DNA of 64,000 nucleotides from Globodera rostochiensis (Eukaryota; Nematoda; Chromadorea; Rhabditida; Heteroderidae): NCBI GenBank assembly GCA_018350325.1, contig JAEVLN010000006.1, positions 1,077,193 to 1,141,192 of the forward strand, read 5' to 3'. Shown piece by piece: positions 56,600 to 64,000 of this stretch (position 1 is its first letter; each line of letters starts with the position of its first letter). The notes under the pieces were generated by a model. It saw only the letters and a program-made list of their open reading frames with translations, ran no database searches and was not told where the DNA came from. The position numbers and the translations under genes were made by a program.

Positions 56600-57430
56600 G
56601 CCAAATCTGAAAAACCGCGCCCAATTCGGCAAATTTTCATAAATTGGCCGAAGCATTGGGCCAAACAAAGTCGGCATCCGATAGCCGTAGTAATCAGGGA
56701 TGGGCAAAATTTCGGATCCGAAATTTCGGATTCCGGAAAATTTCGGTTTTTTTGGCCGTTTCGGATTTCGGAATTTGAGTAAAATTTCGGATTTTGCACC
56801 CCCTAAGGATGTGATTTTTGAAGGAAGGCACAGTTTTGTGTTGGTATAGTGGTGAGTAGTGGGGCCGTTGTATTTTTGGTGTGGGTTCAAGTCCCCGACT
56901 GTGTTAATGATTTTTTCTGACTTTCTCTGAACATTTACTGTCGAGTAAACAATTCCAAAAATTTTTTTAAATTTTCCATTTTTTAAAAATATTTTAGATA
57001 ACGATTCACAAGTTTTCATTTCATTTTTTGATTGTACAAATTCGCTGAATATTTAAAAAAAAATTTATAACTTTGAGTGATCGTAAATACTTTAGTGCCA
57101 TAAAATGCAGAAAAGCCAATTTTCTTAACAAAATTCGTTAAAATCTTCCCGGCGGCGCCTATCGGCACCGCCGGACTCCTCTTGCATATCGGAGTGAAGC
57201 ACAAATAAGATAGAAAAACCTTTTTTTGTTTATCAGAAATGCAAAAATTTCGGATTTCGGGTTTCGGATTTCGGAAAAATCGGGATTTTCGTGAATTCGG
57301 ATTTAAAATCCTTTCGGATTTTTGGTTTTCCGGAATTTCGGATTTTATTTTCCGATTTTGCCCATCCCTGATGCAGATGATGTCCTCAAAATTGTTTTTT
57401 TAATTGTTAATAAATCATCAAATGTTAAAT
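56600..57430 (-). pseudogene. Chemoreceptor exon remnant, copy 3, split by a MITE
   Basis: 56605-56692 (minus: RMPTLFGPMLRPIYENLPNW) and 57371-57410 match parts of the exon remnant at 39393-39623. The two parts are separated by the element at 56695-57370. Confidence 0.55.
56695..57370. mobile_element. hAT-type MITE (CAGGGATGGGC family)
   Basis: Ends CAGGGATGGGCAAAATTTCG and its reverse complement, with ATTTCGGATTTCGG arms, a tRNA-like module at 56835-56907 (GTTGGTATAGTGGTGAG, GGGTTCAAGTCCCCG) and the GC palindrome at 57148-57175. No clear flanking duplication, possibly because of a small deletion in the target. Confidence 0.7.
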
Positions 57431-57449
57431 TTGAATTAAAATTACTTAC

Positions 57450-57541
57450 TCATCAGAAGTTCTTTCGTATGGAGTTGACGGAGCTGCTAACAACATTATA
57501 GGCAGAATTACGGCACTGACCAATAACAGCAGCATATTCAT
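57450..57541 (-). pseudogene. Orphan signal-peptide exon of the ARM family
   Basis: The full 92-nt exon 1 including its GTAAGT donor, encoding the same signal peptide (MLLLLVSAVILPIMLLAA) and PYERTSDE. Immediately downstream, homology switches to the receptor exon remnant. No ARM exon follows on the minus strand. Confidence 0.65.
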
Positions 57542-57631
57542 TTTATTGGGCGTTTTTGAAATATTAAAAATGTTCAGAATAAAAATTAATGCACAAAATG
57601 ATTGAATTATATTGTAATATAATGTAAGCAT

Positions 57632-57639
57632 TGACGTCA
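57632..57639 (-). promoter_or_regulatory. TGACGTCA palindrome upstream of the orphan exon
   Basis: 91 bp before the ATG at 57541, in the same conserved block as in genes A, C, D and E. Confidence 0.4.
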
Positions 57640-57919
57640 ATAGGAAATCAATTACTACAAGAATAATTGATTATTAATGAGAATATTGTTCATAACGATT
57701 ATTCATGGGGAAAAACGAATTAATTGTTACGAATTGTAATAATAATGAATGAAACTAGTGGAGTGCTGTACAACGCTTTTTTGTGCTGCTAAAGCGCTAA
57801 CGCGCTTGTAGAGCTTCGCTACCTAGTTCCGGGTTAGGGGCGTGCAGTTTTAAACTGTTGATTGATCAGGTACAACGGTTCGGGGTGAGGGGTGTGCAGT
57901 TTTAAACTGTTGATTGTTG

Positions 57920-58577
57920 CGTCGCAACGACATAACCCCTGACAAATTGCGTCGCAACGAAATAACCCCTGACAATTGCGTCGCAACGAAATAACCCCTG
58001 ACAAATTGCGTCGCAACGAAATAACCCCTGACAAATTGCGTCGCAACGAAATAACCCCTGACAATTGCGTCGCAACGAAATAACCCCTGACAAATTGCGT
58101 CGCAACGAAATAACCCCTGACAATTGCGTCGCAACGAAATAACCCCTGACAAATTGCGTCGCAACGAAATAACCCCTGACAATTGCGTCGCAACGAAATA
58201 ACCCCTGACAAATTGCGTCGCAACGAAATAACCCATGACAAATTGCGTCGCAACGAAATAACCCATGACAAATTGCGTCGCAACGAAATAACCCATGACA
58301 AATTGCGTCGCAACGAAATAACCCATGACAAATTGCGTCGCAACGAAATAACCCCTGACAAATTGCGTCGCAACGAAATAACCCCTGACAAATTGCGTCG
58401 CAACGAAATAACCCATGACAAATTGCGTCGCAACGAAATAACCCCTGACAAATTGCGTCGCAACGAAATAACCCATGACAAATTGCGTCGCAACGAAATA
58501 ATCCCTGACAATTGCGTCGCAACGAAATAACCCCTGACAATTGCGTCGCAACGAAATAACCCATGACAAATTGCGTC
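57920..58577. repeat. 30-bp satellite array
   Basis: About 22 head-to-tail copies of TTGCGTCGCAACGAAATAAC-CCCTGACAAA (30 bases, 29 in variants lacking one A). TTGCGTCGCAA is a perfect palindrome. The identical unit length and sequence recall a CRISPR only superficially; there are no variable spacers. Confidence 0.9.
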
Positions 58578-60530
58578 CCCGTTTTCTTTAATTTACACAA
58601 TCAATAAATGTCAATTTATATTTAACAAATCTTCGATCAAATCCCGAAACATTCGTATTAGATGGGCCGTCCCCCCCCCTTAAGAGAACTCCAAAACAAT
58701 AATTCTATGGGTTGCAATTTGCAAACTACTCAAAACAGCAGAATTTTGCGTATCTCTGTTTTCCTCTAATATCTCTACTCACTATCTCTCAATTAAGCAC
58801 ACTATTTAGTCGCATATATTTTTCAATTCTTATCCACATTTTGATATCCTTTTTTTCGGTGTTTGCATAAAAAAACGGAGAGAGTTCAATTTCAGGTTCA
58901 GCATATTAAATTCAGTGGAAAAAGGCGTTTTGATCAAATTTGGGATAAAAATTATTTCAATGACATTTCCAAAAGGGTCCCCCTTTGGTCTGGAAATCCA
59001 AAACCACTTTTTCGACATAACTCGGTTATATTAAGGTATTAAATCCAACTAAAATATTTTCTAATAGAGAAAAAAATTAGCTATTTATGTAATTAATTAG
59101 TTTTTGAAAATCTCTTTTTGAAAAATTCTTATGAATTTCTTTGTAAAAAATTCATTTTTTTCGGAAAATTGATCATAACTTTTTGAATTTTAAACCTTCC
59201 AAAACATTAATATCATAAAAATAGCGCTTATTTTTCTGCATTTTATGACACCAAAATGATACAAAAAGCCCTTCATCAAAAAAAGTTATGATTTTTTTAC
59301 TTATTTCCCGAATTTTGGTGATCAAAAAATGAGATATCAAATTTCCAAACAACCCACAAAAATATTTTTAAAAACTCGGGAATAATTTAAAAGAATTTTA
59401 GAAATTATTTCCACTACCATACATATCAATAGAAAGTCGGAAAAAATGATTTCAGTCAAGCGGATCCGAACCCCCACCCGACCCCTCCACACCCCCACCA
59501 CTCACCACTACACCACCAAGGACTTAGCTGGGAAAAAGCGTTTTTTCGGAATTTTCGGACAAAATAAACACGATAGCTCTTGTAAAGTTGGGTCTTGAAA
59601 GTATTTTTTATTTTGCCTGAAAAGTACGCCAAAAAAAGTTAGGTACAAAAAACCGAAAAACCTTCGAGGGGGCCTAGCTCTAAAATTTCAAAAAATTTTC
59701 AAACAAACTAAACAACATTCGACGCAGATTGAAAAGCTCTACAATAATGCAAAAGATCGCAAAGCGCTACGTAAAAACCAAAAAAAGTTAGGGACAAAAA
59801 ACGAAAATCGGAATCCCGATCCAGCAATTTTTGCCGAATTTTGCAGGCCAGAGTTTTCACCTGATCAAAAAGTGATCACTTACAAAGTTGTTCAGAACCT
59901 ATCTGGGGGGGGGGGGTGCCCTCCCAGCGGGTGCTAAGCGCTACCGATCCAAAGAAAAAAGTTTTCTTAAGTGGGACTGACTTTACCACCCGCAATCAGG
60001 GCACTGCACTGCGGGCGTCCATCTGAGCGCCACGCCTATAGTTATTTTGGATGCGCATCAAAAATTGGTTAAGGAATGTATAACTTTTATGGGGCTCCCG
60101 ATGCCCTGAAAGCTCAAATTAGTTTTTGAACGCGAAACTCCTTGTCAAACTAATATAGTATTAAGATCATCAATCATGCATTTATTTTTTAGGCTGTATT
60201 TAGGAAACCTTTTATGTTTACTTCAAACTTTTGAAATTGCTCTCACCGTCCACTACCACATGGCTGCGATCGCTGCTTTATTTGAAACTTTAAAACTAAA
60301 TTTTCAGTTTAATGGGTAAATATTAGGGTAGAACGGGACCGGGACCAGTACTGAAATGGTATTTTCCCATTTTGGTACTGAAATTTTGGTCCCGGTTTTT
60401 TACCAATTTCTTGCAATTTTGCTAAAATCTCTCAGAAACAACAGACTTTAAATTTTAAACGTTTTTTCCTGGAGGCACTTGATATTGAATGTCAATTAAG
60501 TTTTTGCTCGACATTTTCGCCAGTTTTTAG
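58578..60530. other. Repeat-derived spacer, no supported gene
   Basis: 59452-59518 holds a minus-strand tRNA-like module (GCGGATCCGAACCCCC and CACTACACCACCAAG). 60200-60510 is an inverted copy of 39780-40025 and 45700-45955. A G run at about 59905. Otherwise AT-rich with no exon I can defend. Confidence 0.45.
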
Positions 60531-60953
60531 ACCTTTGTACCCAAAGTGCCCTTTTAGCTGGGGACTCAAAAATGTTCAATCATCTAAAATGACTCCAAAT
60601 TAGGGATGGGTCGTAATTATGTATTACGCCAAACGCGTTTTTTGGCTGTTACTCTTAACGGTTTTAAATGATTGAAAAACATTTAATTTTTTTTCAAAAT
60701 GCACTAAACCCCAAATACATTGTAGTCATGGCCGCAATATTTTTGAAAATTAATGAATTATCAATAAACTGGTCTTATCATAGCTGTTTTTAGCACCTTT
60801 GAATGCATATAAAACAAAAAAATTTTGGTCAAATATTCGTTCTTAGCATCCAAGAAAGTTTTTTGAGTAATTCTTATCAAAATTTATAAAATACCGTAGT
60901 TTATTATATAATAAAAATCATTTTAGATTAATTCGATTCAAAATCGCAATAAT

Positions 60954-61187
60954 TTGATTCGTGCAATTTTTTCCACAATATTTTTGTTCGCCTGCATTCT
61001 GATCAATTTGGCAACATTTTTTGCCTACAAAGTCAATAAAAATAAAGTGGCAACTGTCGGATCTTCAAACAATATTTCAAACGGAACAAATAAAGTTAAG
61101 CGAAAATTGCTGATTTATGCCATCATCAGTTTTGCTGGGCATGTATTGGTCTCGCTATTGTTGGCACGTTTTTTCATACTTTTTTAA
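60954..61187 (+). pseudogene. Chemoreceptor TM5-TM6 exon remnant
   Basis: FLFACILINLATFFAYKVNK and KRKLLIYAIISFAGHVLVSL match exon 4 of the receptor at 114-1862 (CVLINIGIFVAYKL, ERKLVIYALATFLGHILVAS). The exon seems intact but no neighbouring exons are recognisable. Flanking DNA is an inverted copy of 39040-39300. Confidence 0.6.
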
Positions 61188-61435
61188 ATGCATTTATTGA
61201 AAAAAGGAAAATAAATATGTACTTATGCCTAAACTATTGCATCCAAAGCAGTGCGCTGGGCGTGATTAAACAAAAAATCGGTGACCCGTTATCCGTGATC
61301 ACGGGAAAAGTCCGTTATCCGTGATCACGGTCCCCAAAAACGGCGTAGTAATAGTTTATATAATAAAAATCATTTTAAGTTAATTCGATTCAAAATCGCG
61401 ATAATTTGACCCGTGCAATTTCCGCAATATTTTAT

Positions 61436-61672
61436 CAGAGAACAATCCGTCAAAGGGACAATCCGTCAGTGGACTATCCACAAAGAATAAACCGTCAAAG
61501 GGACAATCCGTGTCCGGCAGAGGGTAATCCGTCAGTGGACAATCCGTCAGAGGACAAACCGTCAAGGGACAATCCGTGTCCGGCAGAGAGCAATCCGTCA
61601 GTGGACAATCCGTCAAAGGGACAATCCGTTAGTGGACAATCCACAAAGGACAATCCGTCAAAGGGACAATTT
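61436..61672. repeat. GACAATCCGTCAGTG tandem array
   Basis: About 14 diverged copies in the orientation opposite to the arrays at 44850 and 51300. A minus-strand tRNA-like stretch follows at 61738-61815 (GGACTCGAACCTC). Confidence 0.8.
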
Positions 61673-61861
61673 TACACAGTCGGGGTTTAAACCCCAGGCA
61701 ACCACATCACTCACCAGCAGGGCATTCAATAAAAATAATAAAAAGGAATTTGACTCGAGGACTCGAACCTCAGACAATAAGGTATTTTGGTTAACAGTTT
61801 AACCACTGAGCCACGTAAATTTTGAATAACGGTTGAATAATTCAAATATATTACCAATTTT

Positions 61862-62090
61862 TCCATTCGGTACTTTTTTCGGTACTCAAATTTTGTTCGG
61901 TCGGTACCTTCGGTACTCAGATTTTTTCGGTCGGTACTTTTCGGTAAAGTACCGAAAAAGTACCGGTACCGAAAACCATCGGTACTTTCCGAAAAGGTTC
62001 GGTCGGTACTTTTCGGGAAAGTACCGATGCCTGAGTACCGAAAAGTACCGAAAAAGCGTCGGTACTTTCCCGTACCGTCCGATCTCTAGT
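61862..62090. repeat. GGTACTTTCGG fold-back array
   Basis: Palindromic units of CGGTACTTTTCGG and AAAGTACCGA in both orientations, related to 7779-7935 and 16975-17006. It abuts sequence that in gene E is intron 1 (TATGAACAACGATTTTTGGG), so the first exon of copy F was lost here. Confidence 0.7.
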
Positions 62091-62457
62091 ATGAACAACG
62101 ATTTTTGGGGAAATATACGTACAAGAGGATTCTCTATTTAATTCTTGAGACATTTTAACAAACTTTTATTCCGCATACCTAATTACTAATTTATTTGAAA
62201 CTTTAAAACTAAATTTACGGGACGGGGACCAGTACTGAAATGGTCAAATTTTCCCATTTTGGTACTGAAATTTTGGTCCCGGTTTTTTACCAAGCATTTT
62301 TTTTTCTTGTTTTTGTCCAGTAGTCCCGGTTTTTTATGACCTGGGACCATATTTAGTCCCGGTCCCTTTTTTTCCAAAAGTCCCGGTCCCGTCCTACCCT
62401 AGTAAATATGGATCTGAAGGCCCAGACTCAAAATCGAAAGAAATATATATCAATCGA

Positions 62458-63047
62458 GAGTGGGGGTCGTTTCGGTTCCGCCCTTTCGGTCCGGCCGTTT
62501 CGGTCCCGTTTCGGTCCCGAAATTTGCTGAAAACATCATATATGGGGTTTTCGAGGGTGCTGCTGATCACGAATCTGACAATATTTTTAAGATCAAGCTT
62601 TAAAAAATCTATGATTTTTTATTTTTACCATTAATCACACAAAAGGTAGAGACTTATGGGTTCGTTAGGCTTACGAACCCCAAGCCAGTTTGGCTTAGGC
62701 CTAAGTCAACGAACCCTAAGACTCTTTGGTAGTAAAAAAATAGAACCATAGATTTTCAAAATCTTAGATGTTGTCAGATTTTAAAAATATTGTCAGATTC
62801 GTGATCACCAGCACCCCCTGAAAACCCCATATATGATGTTTTCAGCAAATTTAAATGTTTGGTATAAAAAAAAATTACCGTTTTTACAGTTCAGATATGT
62901 TTGACATGTACTGTATTGTATATGTAAAAAATGTTTGGGACCGAAACGACCCCGGGACCGAAACGGCCGGGACCGAACTGGTCGGGACCGAAATGGCGGG
63001 ACCGAAACGGCCGGACCGAAACGGCGGGACCGAAACGGGCCTTTCCC
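62458..63047. mobile_element. hAT-type fold-back with GGTTTCGGTC arms
   Basis: Flanked by identical TCAATCGA at 62450-62457 and 63048-63055. The uninterrupted sequence is preserved in gene E intron 1 near 47570, proving the insertion. Arms carry CCGTTTCGGTCC repeats. The core pairs with itself and is related to the MITE at 809-1082; TTAGGC-type sequence at the tip (62655-62725). Confidence 0.8.
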
Positions 63048-63460
63048 TCAATCGACTCCTCTCTGTCTGCAATGTATGAATCCGAAAAAATTTTTGTTGG
63101 GCAACGATTCCCTTAAGAGTTACTGACCCGGGACTGAAGTGTCTTTTGACTGGTGACTCAGTTGTCCACTGATTAAAAAATGGGAAAAATCACTCATACT
63201 ATTGACTTTAAAAATTAGGAATTAGTTGATAGAAAATCAAAATTGAGAATTAAAGCGGTTTTTGAACCGGTTTAAAACTTGAAAATTAAGGAAAAACGAC
63301 TTTTAAGTAACAAAAGCCGGATATAATAATGAAAGCCAACAGATTTTTGAGGAAAACATACGTACCAGAGGATTCTCTGTTTTGAGAAATTTTAACGACA
63401 TTATTTGGCAAATTATCACTTAAAATCCATTTAAAACTAAATTTTCACTCTTTCGAATAG

Positions 63461-63497
63461 CGAAACGGATGGTATCGCAACCAATGCACAAATTCAG
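63461..63497 (+). pseudogene. Exon 2 of a sixth ARM-family copy (F), cut by the window end
   Basis: The 37-nt exon after CGAATAG and before GTAGTT is the same as exon 2 of genes D and E with one change. The following intron contains the shared hAT element. Exon 1 is missing on this side; ARM exons would lie beyond the window. Confidence 0.55.
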
Positions 63498-63541
63498 GTA
63501 GTTTATTTAATTGAACTATTTTTAAAATCATTGATTTTGAT

Positions 63542-64000
63542 TAGAGCCAGGACTGGATCTGGATCCAGACCAGGATTTTCCAGGACTCCTGATCCGGAAT
63601 CCAGGTATTTCAACGACCCTGGATTTTTCTGGATCTGGATTTTTAATCCAGAAAATCCAGATCCAGGTCATTTCCAAAATTCAGATCCAGGTCCGGGTAG
63701 CTCAGACCAGGATCCAGATCCAGGTCCAGAATCCGGGTAATCGGACCTGGATTTCCGTTATGTGAGACGGTTCACCCCTTGATCTGAGGTGGTGTGTAGT
63801 GGTGAGTGATGGTGGTCGATATTGTTTTGCGTTGGGGTTCGAACCCCTGAATGTGTAATTGTTTTTTGACTTTCGGTAAGCATCTATGGGGAGTGGGGGC
63901 CGTTTTGTCCCAACCATTTTTCACATATAAACCTCGCGTTAGATAACTCCGGACCTTAAGTTCTCAAAAAACCATAGGGGGGACCCTTTTGGTCAAAATT
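63542..64000. mobile_element. hAT element in intron 2 of copy F, right end outside the window
   Basis: Same left end (TAGAGCCAGGACTGGATC) and same left target copy ATTTTGAT (63534-63541) as in genes D and E, with the tRNA-like module at 63785-63850. Confidence 0.75.

Noticed and set aside
57834..58600. CRISPR-like array of 30-bp repeats and 225-239-residue frames
   Set aside because: Copies are contiguous without variable spacers, and the genome is eukaryotic; it is a satellite.

Overview
The window reads as nuclear DNA of a nematode: genes are split by many short introns, it carries exons of nematode-specific Srv/Srg-type chemoreceptors, and short runs of the nematode telomere hexamer TTAGGC occur inside repeats. 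Several introns appear to use GC-AG borders, which is reported to be unusually frequent in cyst nematodes (Globodera); together with the repeat content this makes a plant-parasitic tylenchid plausible, but that placement is inference.

The most striking content is a family of at least five related genes (A 3061-7335 minus, B 10121-13878 minus, C 22512-25140 minus, D 40369-44710 plus, E 46890-51041 plus), a sixth partial copy (F, from 63461) and an orphan first exon (57450-57541 minus). I reassembled exons by hand. The body is derived from importin-alpha: armadillo (ARM) repeats, then the characteristic C-terminal importin-alpha ending (GGL-KIEQL). The importin-beta-binding N-terminus is replaced by a predicted cleavable signal peptide. 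Behind the last ARM exon a phase-0 intron joins different C-terminal modules: a RING finger in B and C, a spastin-like AAA ATPase in A, and a decayed RING exon in D and E. ARM number varies from about 4 to about 10 between paralogues. Five copies of the first exon share an upstream block with a TGACGTCA palindrome about 90-105 bp before the ATG. The reading is a family of secreted ARM or ARM-RING (candidate E3 ubiquitin ligase) proteins, possibly parasitism effectors.

Other genes: a Srv-type receptor at 114-1862 broken by a MITE with a perfect 8-bp target duplication; an SLC10 (sodium/bile acid symporter-like) gene at 33094-35843 minus; a complete five-exon cysteine-rich secreted protein at 37003-38182; a small secreted protein at 18418; receptor exon remnants at 38.7, 39.4, 45.3, 56.6 and 61.0 kb that are co-duplicated with the ARM genes.

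Most of the rest is mobile DNA. hAT-type elements and MITEs with 8-bp target duplications are everywhere (809, 12962, 14634, 17270, 40833, 43299, 47322, 48057, 62458); one keeps hAT transposase fragments. Merlin, Tc1/mariner, MULE and non-LTR reverse transcriptase remnants are also present. Many elements are fold-backs whose arms are tandem arrays of one short motif (CGTTTGGGCCC, TGCCGCCATTTCAG, CACATTTGCGCCCC, GTTCTATTTTAGGGGG). Large arrays include two copies of a 1.2-1.7 kb polypyrimidine tract (27.5-31.05 kb), a 76-bp higher-order array (53.7-55.26 kb) and a 30-bp satellite (57.9-58.58 kb).
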